A DNA stretch of 64,000 nt from positions 6,879,990 through 6,943,989 of the forward strand of contig CM055094.1 in the NCBI GenBank assembly GCA_029204225.1, given 5' to 3'. Positions 47,897-59,269 of this stretch are shown in pieces. The translations under genes were made by a program, and so were the position numbers. This DNA comes from Diphasiastrum complanatum. Its lineage: Eukaryota > Streptophyta > Lycopodiopsida > Lycopodiales > Lycopodiaceae. Below the pieces are notes generated by a model, which was not told the DNA's origin, searched no databases, and was given only the letters and a program-made list of their open reading frames with translations. Within the stretch, counting starts at the first letter, position 1, and each line of letters begins with the position of its first letter.

Positions 47897-48320
47897 ATGG
47901 GCATAGTGCGGGATATCTTTGGATCAGATCACAATCTGAACAATGAACAGGACAAAGATCCATTCATAGCATGGTTGGGACACGGACATATATGCCAAAT
48001 GGGCTCTAGTCCAATTTTTCAAGCATTATATCAAGTGCTCAGATCTCACAGTTCGTGCTGCCACGAAATTCGCTCACAATCTGAAATTCCAAATGGACTT
48101 TTCGTCTTCTTTATTCTTTGATCCCAATAAAGCCCTGGCATCTGACAACCTTGAAGATCAGTTACCAGTGGTGCGACTTTATTACCAAGCGACAATGATA
48201 GGTCTACCCTAGCCAAATAATTTCCAAACCTGGATTGTCCAATTTTGGTTGGAGGGCATCCACAAAGGTTTTTTCCCAACAGCCAACAAACATATATGGA
48301 ATAGGTCACAGGATATCTAA
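47897..48320 (+). pseudogene. Unrecognised protein-coding relic, frameshifted
   Basis: The frame from ATG 47897 gives GIVRDIFGSDHNLNNEQDKD and PFIAWLG; near 47980 a frame change leads to DIYAKWALVQFFKHYIKCSD, LTVRAATKFAHNLKFQMDF, FFDPNKALASDNLEDQLPVV and RLYYQATMIGLP. A TAG at 48210 follows, then NNFQTWIVQFWLEGIHKGFF and TANKHIWNRSQDI to TAA at 48318. Residue balance and aromatic content look like a globular protein. The family is not recognised. It follows the Ser/Thr-rich ORF by about 160 bp on the same strand and may belong to the same unit. Confidence 0.5.
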
Positions 48321-48590
48321 TAAAGCACCGCCACAAAACCTGAGGGCTATACTAATTCCATAGTGCCAAGGAACCAACACTACTTCAAGTCAGGGGCCTT
48401 GTTGTGCGTCTTTTTTATAAATAAATAAATAAGGCCGATAAATAGAAAAATAGGTGCGAGGTCCGTGGCATCCTACGAGCGTAAGAGCACATGTAAAATA
48501 TTGTATCATGGAATAGAATAGACTTAGGCCATGTAAATAAAAAAATCTAGTTAGAGATCTATCGTAGTGGAACTAACCCTTTTGATAGGC

Positions 48591-48687
48591 GGAGAGGGTC
48601 ATAAGAGTATTATCATACACCACGAACAAATTTGTCTGAATCAAAACATGGAAGTTGCTAGCTGGAGAGGGTCATAAGAGTATTATC
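48591..48687. repeat. 24-bp direct repeat pair, 73-bp period
   Basis: GGAGAGGGTCATAAGAGTAT plus TATC occurs at 48591 and 48664. It could flank a small insertion or mark a deletion. Confidence 0.8.
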
Positions 48688-48694
48688 TCCTTGT

Positions 48695-48990
48695 ATGGGA
48701 TCTGTGTCTGACATGGCCAATGCCCTCTTACAGAGTACAAAACAATATGGGGTAGACATGTCGGAGAAGGCCCGAGCTTGGAAACTCTAATCAGTAGAAG
48801 TGAGTCCCAAAATTCAGCAAAGGTGAAGGAGGTTATAGGAACTGTGCGACAAGCAGTGGAAGGTACCAGCATGCACCACACAAACACCACCTTAGAAGGA
48901 GACAAAGACACAGTATGTCGGAAAAGACAACCATCCATTGTAGTAGATGTAGAAGAAAATAGTAGCCATAGGCCAGAGTATAACTTTTAA
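48695..48990 (+). pseudogene. Short unrecognised ORF pair in the 46.8-49.5 kb block
   Basis: ATG 48695 encodes MGSVSDMANALLQSTKQYG and ends at TAA 48788. An overlapping frame from 48778 continues with SESQNSAKVKEVIGTVRQAV and KRQPSIVVDVEENSSHRPE to 48990. Weak support as coding; it is listed because it lies in line with its neighbours. Confidence 0.3.
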
Positions 48991-49216
48991 ACTATTAATC
49001 GTAGAGAGAAGGGTCATCCAAGACGAATAAATTTTGAAGCAAGCATTTCGGGCTTAGGAAAATCACCTAACACGAGCTCACCAGACTCATCCACGACTTG
49101 CTTAGTGGGTTCTTGTAATCCAACACTCGTTATTCACAGTTTTCTGTCGTTTCCACACCTTTTTACCCTTTCCACCATTTTTTCTACTTTTTCGTCCTTT
49201 AATCATCACCGCTAAC

Positions 49217-49498
49217 ATGGCCTACTCACCCTCTGAAGACTCTGGCACCAAATAGGTGATCCAGCATGAAATCCCCGAGGCCACACAGATTTGGCCCTTA
49301 CCCTCTGACGCTCTAATCCAACCATGGCTACAGACAGCCGACCCACTTCTAGAGGCATTTGAGATTAATATGGGCCTCGCCCTTCACGCTTACGCCACCT
49401 GCGATGAGCAAAAGACACGTTTCCACTTCCTGTACCAAGGTACCACGTACAAGGTCAGGATTAACGCAGATGGTCACCATTGGCATTATGTCCGGTGA
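49217..49498 (+). pseudogene. Unrecognised ORF with one in-frame stop, C-terminal end of the block
   Basis: ATG 49217 (MAYSPSEDSGTK) meets TAG at 49253, then stays open in the same frame: IQHEIPEATQIWPLPSDALI, QPWLQTADPLLEAFEINMGL and TRFHFLYQGTTYKVRINADG to TGA at 49496. The last part has alternating polar and hydrophobic residues with an HHWHYV end. It is preceded by a pyrimidine-rich leader. No family recognised. Confidence 0.45.
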
Positions 49499-51277
49499 TC
49501 GTCAGCCCATCTCCCATCGCCATGCCACATTGTGTATATGGACGATCAGTCATTTTTTGATGTTCTTGTTATCATAGTATCTTCTATAGGGATTAGCTTG
49601 GGGGTGTCTAACTACTTGTTAGTCTATTGGTTGGGTGGTTCTTGCCACAACCTGATCTCTTGTGTGCTTGTCTGCTATCCATGCTAGTGTAGTGGGCTTT
49701 ACGCTCTCTTTCGTGTGCGCAAGTGTTTTGCCTATTTGCATGACCTTGCATAAAATTGCATACCACCACAAATGTATGTTAGTTTTTTCTAGTATGGATT
49801 CATGATTTTTGCGATTGTCAAATCCGTTCATAGGTCAAGAATCAAAGAGCAACCAACCATAATGAGTTAATGAATTTTTCGATTGATAGATCAATGCCTA
49901 TGCACATCATTTTAATTAACAATAAAGCAAGATCTTATCTATGACATTGCTAGTCTTTCTTCATGAATCAGTGCTAATCGCAATTGCTACTTTTCAATAG
50001 GTAAAGTCTTTTCAAAGCACATCCATCCTAGTAGCCACGTCTCAATCATTCTTCTAGTGTTGAAAGAGAGATTGAAAGCTTAATAGTAATTGCTTGTGCT
50101 CATTAATTTGCTATTATTTAGAAGATCATGTGATCACTTTTGAAGATGCACTCTGTTACACCCTTAGATATGAGATCAAAATCACAAATTTTGCATCTAA
50201 GAGAATCTATATAACGATGTTTTATGAGGGCACCAAAACATTGGCATGTTTTTGCATATTTATAACACACATAGTTTGGTGGTATTTTCTAGAATAATCA
50301 AAGCCAAAGAGGTGTTCCTATGAGTGGGAAATCATGATCATAATTTTTATAGTAGTGAGTTGAAATTTTTTTGTTATGGAGCTTCGTTGGAGGTACCTAT
50401 GAAAATTTGAGATCCAAAATTATAAATCTACTAGGCCAAGAATGATTGCACTAATCACAAATTGCTTCTATGTTAGACAATTCATTCACTAGCTTTGCTA
50501 GTTTGATCAAAAATATAAAAAAATGTTCGAAACTTGCTCAAATCTGCACATACGTCAAGCACACAACATAATCTCTACACAAAATGTAGAAGAATGCCAA
50601 ATGAGATGATAAATAGTTTACCAAAGCTTCTCCAAACTAAACATGGACAAAGGTTTCGCTTTTCTAGTGTAGGACTCGCTATTTATAAAAGAGGGTGGTG
50701 ACTCTCTGTCTTCTCTCTAGAGTCATATACCCTAAAATGGTCACCATGCAGACTATATTGGCAGCCAAGTTACATAAGAAATGGATCGTTTGTGTATCCA
50801 AATGACTAAAAGTACTTGGGCCTATCTAGGAATTGATTACTAGTATGGTTTCATAGATATGAAAAAACCATATCTATGAAATTGGCCTCTAAAATACAAA
50901 AAATAGATGCTCAGTCTGCAATTTTCAGTCTCGATCAGGCATCAATTATAGGCTAACAATGTCCATTGTTTCCATGTCTTCATTAGAATTGGCAACATAT
51001 GCATGATAGTTTAGCCCTCAGCCAAACTCCAAGCCTTAAAAGTTTAGACTGCCACCACATATTAGCCTTTAACATTGACTTTTTTCCAAACTCCATAAAC
51101 CAACCTCAACACAGACTACATAGTATTGCCTCAAAAATGATTCAAAAGAAACCATAATGTTTATTCAAATTTTTGGACAAAAAGCAAGACCAATCCAACT
51201 GGATACAGCAGCCCTAACCCATGAAGTCATGGTAGAGTTTTTTTGCACATAACAAGTTTTGCAGTGGCATCGTGACA
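49499..51277. other. Gene-free region with one strong hairpin
   Basis: No gene recognised. A TATTTATAAAAG promoter-like word near 50681 could belong to a retroelement LTR. An inverted repeat is at 50849-50881. Confidence 0.5.
50849..50881. repeat. Perfect 13-bp inverted repeat with 7-base loop
   Basis: TTTCATAGATATG (50849-50861) and CATATCTATGAAA (50869-50881) are exact reverse complements separated by AAAAAAC. Confidence 0.9.
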
Positions 51278-51973
51278 TCAAAACATAAAATTCTTTGCAA
51301 GAGAAGTTACAAGCAATGTTGCCATTGCTAATAATACAATGCTAACAATAGGCTGTTGGTCCTGTAAATTCATCTGGCTGGTAAATTCCCAGTCTTTAAT
51401 GTGGATCCGAGTTTTGATTTCGTGTCCGCTATTTGACAAAGGTTTCAAATTGGAGACTTTTCTCTGTGTAATTTCTTCAAAAAATGAAGTCTGTGAACTT
51501 TGATCAGCAAAAGGAGAGCATTGCCCTCTTTGTCGAAAATTTTGCCATATTTCAGGGTTTGCCAAGAAAGCATGTTGGACCTGTTGCAACCACAAATGAT
51601 AACAATTTGCTAAGTAAGATCTTCCAAGCCAGAAATACCAATACAAATGAAAGTTTGTCAGGTATAAACATATCATATGGTTTGTCAGGTATAAACATAT
51701 AAAAGTTTGTCAGGTATAAACATATCATATGAAAAAAAAATGGAAATTCTTCCATCAAACTTGAGCTTGAAAAGATTTGCAAAAACAAAAGAGATTATCC
51801 ACTGACCTACCTGCGGATCTTGAACAACGGATCTCAGTGCACTAAGGAACGATTCATGCAGGATCACTTCCTCAGTGATGAATCCAAGCCCCTTGGCCAA
51901 TAAATGAGACTTGCTATCAGCAGTGCAGTCGGTGCCTTCTCCCAGATCACTCGACGACGTCTCTGGCTGAAAT
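51278..51973 (-). CDS. 3' exons of an unrecognised gene for a probable tail-anchored membrane protein
   Basis: Two exons are supported: 51973-51811 and the terminal exon 51580-51278, joined by a GT-AG intron of 230 bp in phase 0. The first starts with one base of a split codon, so at least one exon lies upstream (higher coordinates) and was not found. Visible protein: FQPETSSSDLGEGTDCTADS, LLAKGLGFITEEVILHESFL and ALRSVVQDPQ joined to VQHAFLANPEIWQNFRQRGQ, a polar stretch, then one hydrophobic segment (PIVSIVLLAMATLLVTSLA) ending KNFMF at the very C-terminus. This suggests a tail-anchored protein facing the cytosol. No domain recognised. Intact splice sites and lack of stops argue for a live gene. 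Confidence 0.68.
51653..51735. repeat. Three copies of a 21-bp repeat inside the intron
   Basis: GTTTGTCAGGTATAAACATA occurs at about 51655, 51680 and 51706, separated by short AT-rich spacers. It lies wholly within the intron between the two exons above. Confidence 0.88.
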
Positions 51974-53544
51974 CTGCAATAAATAGAAATTAAAGTGCAC
52001 CCAACATTTCGATGTCAAACATGCACGCGGTCATATGCACATCAACAACAATGTCTTCATTCTAAATTCCATTCAAACACACGCTTTCTCCTTTTTCATG
52101 AAGTACTGCAAGCACCATAACAAACAAAAAAATAGCTTTAGACCCTTGCATATTAATTTGGCTGCTGATTCAGATGAAAAAATTATGAAGCTGGCGACTA
52201 GAAATTAGCGGGAAAAATATACATGGTGTGTAAGTGCATGCACTTAATTCACCATAGGTTACAAAAAAATGCCAGTGCTTACGAATTCTACACCAAGAAA
52301 CAAATTCAGTGCAAAAAACTTGTAACTTTATAATCTCCATCCACAGACGATTTAAAAATTAAAACAATAAACATACGTCATGTCACATAGTAAAATCTAT
52401 AAAGCAATGATGTCTTGATCTCCAAGAAAAGTGATCTATGTTGTCTAATTGAAGGTAGCTATAAACACCTCACATAAAGCATCCCATGAGCGACACTAGA
52501 CCACAGACTGAACAATCATATAACTATCTGCAACTAAGATCAGTATAAGAACACCAATGAGCTGACAATTAAGTAGATTGGAAATCCTCCTGCAAAGACT
52601 TCAAGAAACCAAATAATCAATCTTCCAAATGACTTAGAAAACTTCTACGTCTACTATGTGGGGACTATTGGTTAGACTTTAGAAGGTTTCTCAAGACTCA
52701 CAGGGTTAGTCACTGACCGTATCCTGATGTAGATTAAAAAAGTGTATGCACCCCTATTACATAAACCTTGTCAGGGTCAATAGCAGAAATCAGTAAAACC
52801 CACATGAAAAATATCAAAATGCTCTGGTGGTAGAGCATGTAGCTGGAGATGATTTGTTGCAGGACTTAGCTTCTATATAGCATGGAGCTAGTTTCTCTGT
52901 CTGAGATTGTTCCTAGACAAAGATGTGTCATGCAAAGTTATATTGTAGATCATTAGGTAACACCAGATTTCCTTGTAAACAGGTTACAAAAGGATATCAA
53001 TGAGCAAATAACAAAAAATAAACACGTCATCTTGCCAATTAAAGTGTTATAGCTACATTCTGCAAAATACATACTAATTCTAATCTTTACAAATAGGAGT
53101 AACAAAAAGCCTTAAATGGTCCTCAATGTAGTTAAGAATCTTGAACTGACCAAGAGCGTCTGAATGATAAGCAATAGAAATTCGGTACCTATATGCAAAG
53201 GACCCTCATCAACAATGCACATTGTTCTGTTACGATAGTGGTGTGTACAGGAATGAAACGTGAAGCCTTAGAGAACATATTATGTTCGAGTTTTGTGTAA
53301 GTCCAAAATACCATCCAGATAGAACACCATCTACCGTTGATGAGATATATAATATTGGGAACGCAGAGAGCACGACAACGATATGTTTCCATCAACAACA
53401 GCATGAACTCCATGACGCTTAGAGGATGGCTGAAGTGCTACTCAATGCCCATAACATCTACAAAATCAACAACTTGATCACAAAGATCATACCAATTATC
53501 AAAGCAAGAGCAAATAGATAAGCATGTAAATCAAGAGAGCATCA
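51974..53544. other. Region upstream of the tail-anchored gene; missing exons not located
   Basis: AT-rich, no confident coding on either strand. The upstream exon(s) of the 51278-51973 gene should be here or further right. Confidence 0.4.
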
Positions 53545-53885
53545 CCGCACCATTGGTGTTACCAGTATGGTACTTGATATCAAAGTCAAAGCCATGGAAA
53601 AACTCAAGCCATCAGAACTGTCCATCATTGTCATCTTTCTAGGTAAACAGAGTGTGTAGAAACCATGGTAAAGACAAAAACACACAACAGAGGTAGTGAC
53701 ACCAATTCCAAGAGCAAATAAATCTTTTTCATGTTTAATGTAACAGACACCATTACGGGGAAAGTCTATACAGCACAGGCATTAGCATCTACTGATGAAA
53801 GTTGGCAACGAATCCAACAGAACCAGCATTAGCCTCAGTAGTAAAATCTTCAGTAAAATATGGAGGTTAACAAAGATCCCAAGCT
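53545..53885 (-). pseudogene. Ty3/gypsy RNase H relic
   Basis: The minus strand in one frame, with many stops, shows PPYFTEDFTTEANAGSVGF (equivalent to the first RNase H strand), then FTQKDDNDGQF followed after a stop by WLEFFHGFDFDIKYHTGNTN. The last part matches the conserved gypsy ending W-L-E-x-x-x-x-F-D-F-D-I-K-Y-x-x-G-K-x-N. It is highly decayed and older than the other gypsy pieces. It lies in a region that may be an intron of the neighbouring minus-strand gene. Confidence 0.68.
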
Positions 53886-56393
53886 TTCAAAAAGGACCAT
53901 GAATCATAAAGACCAAAACATTTAATCGATTGTATTAGAGAAGATGCAAATGGAACAATGTTTTTTGTTGATTGCTTGAGTTTTATAAAAAAGTCATTTT
54001 CTGAAAGGCTCAAGAATAAGGATGACATATCATGTTAAAACCTAAATTTACTGATACTACTGAATAGAGACACAGATGGGAGATGGTGATACGGTGACTG
54101 ACACCTTAATCTTATGAACATTCTAAGCACTTATTATTTGCTTGCAACCTCTAATTACATGAATGTTTAACAATCCTATTGACTGTGTACAAGTTTTAGC
54201 AACCCAAAAACATTCAAAAACCATTTTTCTGAAAAAAAATATTTAAAAAACTTGATTCTTGAATTCATTTTAAAGAATTCAAATCACAATTCTTGTGACT
54301 ATGCTGCGAATTCCAAGCTAGTCATATGATCCAAAAATGCCATAAAGTCACGGAAAAAGAACAGTGATAAACCAACCATGTCATCCATGAAGACTGTGCA
54401 TGAACTCTACACACTGACTGCCAGATATAGGTCGAAACTAATGCAACCACTGTAATCCTGACTGTTGAATCATGATAGAAATAGACCATTTGGCATTCAC
54501 TGATGAAGGATCCATAGAAGCCAAGTTATATGTCAAAGAACAAACCTTACTAGACTTGTAGGACTGCATTTGAGATGGTGCTGAAAAATTGTTGGAACAT
54601 TGCTAATATATGAAACACGCTAGAAACACATAACTCTACCTAAGTGAACAAAAAATCCATTGAACGAACTAATCGTTGTACCTCCGCTCGACATGATGTA
54701 CTTGTAGTATCAATCCTAGGCTGATACATCAAGTACAAGAAGTGATTGCTCTAGATTTGAATGTAATACGTAGAATTGACGAAAATGGATCCATTGGTGC
54801 ATCTTCTATACATACCTGCTCCATATAAGTACTCGAAACCTGAGCCTATTTCCCATTAGGCTAATCGCCTACATCATGGTCAATACCTCTTTGTGATAGC
54901 TCGTGACTCCTTGAGCTCATGAGGATGGACGTGTCTGATGAGCCTCATCTGTAGGTATCAGTATCTTCATTGTAGAGATAAAGATAGAGTAGAAGCAGAA
55001 GGTTGAATAATCCCACCTCATCATCTTTGGCTTGAACCAACTTCTCATCTCATCATCTGTAGTCCTAAACCAAAGGCCAATGTCTCCAAGCATTGTCTCT
55101 TGGACTGAGCCAATGTTATATCTCATGATTCCCATCATCTTTGGGACTCTTGAACTCTACTCTGATCTAAAATCTCATTTGCAAACATCAATCTCTTTTG
55201 ACATCTCTAATCCGATTTTCCAAAAAGAGCACAAGGCATGAAAAGATGCAATGTAAAAAATGAGTAACAATGTGGAAATCGGTAAAGTCAATCTCTACAC
55301 TTCAGAATTGGGAGCCGCAATACAAGGGTCCCACTCTAGGAAAACAATGAACCAAGCAAATCCTAAAAAGCACACAAGAAAGTACAAAAAACAAGTGTTC
55401 AAAACCTGAAATTTAGAAATTGAGCTACTACACATTGAAAGCAAGATCTCTATAGTGCAACATGAGTATCTTACTAAAGGAAGAACAGTAACATAAATTT
55501 CCTCAAAAGTCCACAAAAAGTATGAAAGTGACAACGCATTTAAAAAAAGTAAAAAAATAAGACATTCAAGCAAAAAGGAATAAATAATGCAAACAAAATG
55601 GAGAACTAGCCAGTAGAAGAACTACAACGGAACTCAAAAGCATCATACAACCAATAGTGGAAGAAATGGAGATTACTCTACTTATAATACTCTAGAGCCA
55701 AATTAGGGAACCTTTCAAGAAACTACCAAATTGGAGCTACTAGGTCCCAAGGGGATCTATGCCCCTACACTTGGTCGCCAGTTGAGCTAACATAATGAAA
55801 ACATGGATTTTAGTCTTGACTCAATTAGAGACCAGCAAAATTACAAGGAATCAAAGGTATTGACTTTACTTGACCTACCCATATGTTAGACTTCACAAAT
55901 CATATTTTATTGATTTGAAATTAGAATTTTGATATTGCTTAGATAGCCTCTCTTAATGTGTTTGCCCCAAATATGATTGCGAACACAATATTCAATATTC
56001 TGGCGATTTTTGGGCTGTTTTCAAAATTTGCCTTGAAAAAATATAGAAAATTTCAAGCTTTTATGTTGTTTTTGGACCATTTCATGTTTTTAGATTATTT
56101 TGGACCATTTGCAAGCCATGTTTGGGTTCTTTTGAGTTTGTAGTCAGATGTCTTATAGAAAATTTTCAATGTTAAGAAATTTGAAAATGTTGATGACGTG
56201 GAATGATGACGTGATGTATTCATTCATATGCAGAAAATTGCCATGTGTTCCCATCTTCTAGGTGCTACATTAGAGGCGTTTCATATTTTCATAACTATGA
56301 GAGAAATAGAGAAAAACTTTTCAAAACCCTTGTTTCAACTCTCTGTGTCTCACTCTTTAAGTACTTTCTAGCAACCCTAAATTGATTTTTTTA
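53886..56393. other. Gene-free region, probable old repeats
   Basis: No supported gene. The minus-strand reading AACTGGCGACCAAGTGTAGG near 55779 resembles text next to gypsy primer-binding sites, but no LTR was recognised. Confidence 0.4.
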
Positions 56394-57431
56394 TTGATAA
56401 TTAGCTAGTACTATGGAATAGTTTTCTCGAGCTAATTGTCTCCCAGAAAGTCTCAAAGTAGTGGAATGTACTCCCCATGCAACCTCTCTTTGTCTCTTTC
56501 TCTTTGAATGCATTCTTAGCATAGTTGTGTTGAATCACGATTCATTGAAATAACCGCGATTCGAAAGACCTTTTCGAAAAGGTCTGGTTCGAACCGTTTT
56601 TTGACTGTTCGAACCGTTTTAAAAAAAAAAACCTCGCGACCTCCTGCTCCTCACGACCTCCTGCTCCTGCTCCTCGCGACTGCTCCTCGCGACTCCTGCT
56701 CCTTGCGACCTCCTGCTCCTGCTCCTGCTCCTCGCGACTGCTCCTCACGACGACTGCTCCTCGCGACCTCCTGCAGCCTACTTGTTACCTCCCCCTGGCC
56801 CCTGAAGCTTCCCATATTTCCGCGCCTGAGAGAGAGAGAGATCTGAGACACTGGACAGAATATAGATTTGCGAGTCTGGAGAGAAATCCGAGAGAGAGAG
56901 AGAGACGGGTGGAGTTGTGTGAGAGGGGTGGAATTGTGTGTGTCATGTGTGGGCTATTCAGTGTGTGTGACTGTTGACAAATGTGTGTGTGTGTGTGTGT
57001 GTTAAATGTTTGACAATGTGTGTGGGTGTGTGTTTTTGTGTGTGTTTGTGTGTGTGTTTGACAAATGTGTGTGTGTGTGTGTGTGTGTTTTGTCATTTTC
57101 GTGAAATTCGAATCATTGAACATTTGCTAATTTACCACTAAATAACCATGCACATGGTACATTGGAATATGACATATGTAATATGTATGTTGTGACATTA
57201 ATGTTTTAAAAAAAAACCCTAAAACCGATTCGCCGGTTTGAACCTGGAGAAGTCGATTCTTTCCCGATTCAAACTCGATTCAAACACGGTTCGAAAAGGC
57301 GATTTGAAAGGTACCCTCAAACATTGGTTCTCAGCAGGCCTTGATCAGTTTTCATGATGAGCTAGCAATACAAAATAGTTTCCTTTGGCTGATTATCTCC
57401 CACAAAGCTTTTGAGTAGTGAAATGTACTAT
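56394..57431. repeat. Diverged direct repeat pair (about 80 bp) flanking the hAT-like element
   Basis: The segment at 56394-56473 (GATAATTAGCTAGTACTATG ... AGTAGTGGAATGTACT) corresponds to 57352-57431 (GATGAGCTAGCAATACAAAA ... GAGTAGTGAAATGTACT), with the shared core TGTCTCCCAGAAAG / TATCTCCCACAAAG. The two copies bracket the element at 56520-57326. Confidence 0.72.
56520..57326. mobile_element. Non-autonomous hAT-like element, about 807 bp
   Basis: The left end CATAGTTGTGTTGAATCACG is followed by CGCGATTCGAAAG; the right end, read inward on the minus strand, is CAATGTTTGAGGGTACC followed by CGAACCG words. Flanking octamers ATTCTTAG and GTTCTCAG agree at 6 of 8 positions, as for an old 8-bp duplication. 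GATTCGAA, GTTCGAACC and CGATTCAAA words crowd both subterminal regions, a hAT hallmark. The interior has no transposase: it holds a minisatellite of CTCCTGCTCCTCGCGAC-type units (56633-56780) and GT microsatellites (56981-57090). Confidence 0.6.
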
Positions 57432-58420
57432 TTTTCTACATTTTTGTGGTTTTTGTGGTTCCCATATTAGGACTTTTAAGGCTTTTAGTTTGAAAAGAGC
57501 TGCAAAAGAAAAAAGAAAAACTCATTTCACATGTACGAAATTGCACGTCTCAAACCAAATGGTTTGGAAAATGTATCTATGAGTAAGAGAAATGATATCT
57601 ATGTCACAAATGCTTATGATAATCTATATTTTTGACCAATACAACATGTTAAGGACGTGGCTAATTTTATTGTGTTCTATTTTGGCAAGACATAATCTTG
57701 CATAATATCCCTCTATTTGTTCATGCTGGTAATCCCACGCTTTATGCTAGAAGACTCATGGGATTTCCTACCATATATCCAGCATAAAGGGCACTATGGC
57801 TATAATTTGGGGTTTCTAGCATAAGCAAATAAGAAATGATTTTTTTCTTTGGAGGGAAAGAAACCGGTGCAGTTTTTACACAACAATGAAGATTTTTATC
57901 ATAATTTTAATGATGGAAATTGCCCATCAAAAATTTACTTGTCTACTAAACCATAAAAGTCCATAATAAAAGATTCTTGAGCCAATAAGACATTTTACTT
58001 CTATTAAGCATTTTGATCAATTCAATAATCGATTCATCATATAGAATGACGTCATAGAATTTGTACAATGCATCTTGAAACCGTTATGGGTAAGAGCAAG
58101 TAAAAGTTTTGCACAATCTTCGCATAAGGGAACGATCTTTCTAGCGAACTTTATTGATGGTTTGGGTGCTTTGAAGTTAAGGGGCTCGCCTTAACTTCTT
58201 AAATGACCCTCACCACTAGTGAAGGTAGAGAAAGACTATCCATTTATATGTAGAATCATCACCTGCAAGTGCTTTATAATGCACTCAGGCCAGGACTTCA
58301 TGAACTAGATATTGGATGCTTATTAGAGGCACATAGTGGGAATTAATGGCACATCCTCTCGCAGTGGTAGCAGCAAGACATGAGGAAGAGCCAGCATTTC
58401 TTATAAATTTCGAGAGTTCC
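57432..58420. other. Gene-free stretch
   Basis: AT-rich; nothing recognised. Confidence 0.4.
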
Positions 58421-58422
58421 AA

Positions 58423-58560
58423 GTGCCGTACCACGGCACCTGGTATGGCACGGATTCCGTAGGTGCACCCACGGCACCTGTTTTTTTTTTTTTTTGAGTC
58501 ATTTTTGGTATAAAAGACCAAAAAAAAAAAAGAAGAACAAGTGCCGTACCACGGCACCTG
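58423..58560. repeat. Duplicated palindromic GTGCCGTACCACGGCAC motif
   Basis: GTGCCGTACCACGGCACCTG occurs at 58423 and, in the same orientation, at 58541 (118 bp apart); each contains a 7-bp-arm hairpin (GTGCCGT / ACGGCAC). A third half-copy ends near 58480. Between them lie a T tract and the inverted repeat TTTTTGGT / ACCAAAAA around ATAAAAG. Confidence 0.85.
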
Positions 58561-59269
58561 TGCGTGGGGTACTTTGCTTATAATATGTCGATAAACACAC
58601 ATTATCTAGTTTAATGTGTTACCTTGAAATTATCTCAAGTAAACTTAGGTATGAATTTTAGGGCACAAAAAGGCTTCTCTCCAATATTTTCAACTTTTGT
58701 AAAAATCCATTTTACAGAGACAAAGTTCATAATCAGAATTTATATGACCATAAAGACTTTCTATTGTCTATATAAAGTTCGAGTGATTTGTTAGATTGAT
58801 TTATTGGATAGGATCCTGCTCAAAAATTATTGCAGCATTTCTTATGTTCATTTTGGGTGAAAATACAGAAAATTAGCTTAAACTTTAGAGAAGGGAATGG
58901 TATTTCACGTGACTTTTACAGGTGGTTCGGGTAATTTATTGAGTTAAAACTTGCCCTTACAGGCTCCCCATAGCTTCTCAAATGACCCTCACCACCTGTA
59001 AAGGTGACTAGAGAGACTATTTCCAATACATAAAATATTCCCTTAGCATGTGGTCATGTATGTTAGACAATATATTTCCATAAGAGTGCCATAAAGACTT
59101 CCATTAAATAACGAAGTGCTGTAATATAGACTTCTATGGAGGTTCTCGAGTCAAAATAACGAACGCCATGGGGTTACAGACTACAGGCAGTACACCTGGA
59201 GTCAGAGGTGGGGGGCAGCGAAGAGAGAGAATGTGTGTGTGTGAGTTACGGTGAAACCTGAAATTTAAA
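58561..59269. other. Gene-free stretch downstream of the small acidic-protein gene
   Basis: Includes its presumed 3' UTR; a TG microsatellite is at about 59232-59243. No other feature was recognised. Confidence 0.45.

Noticed and set aside
53189-53413. 74-codon minus frame downstream of the gypsy RNase H relic
   Set aside because: No recognisable motif; possibly further gypsy decay but not supportable.
56542-56851. Minus-strand frames rich in Arg, Glu, Gln and Ser
   Set aside because: They are readings of the CTCCTGCTCCTCGCGAC-type minisatellite inside the hAT-like element.
56785-57123. Minus-strand His/Thr-rich frame
   Set aside because: Produced by GT/AC microsatellites.
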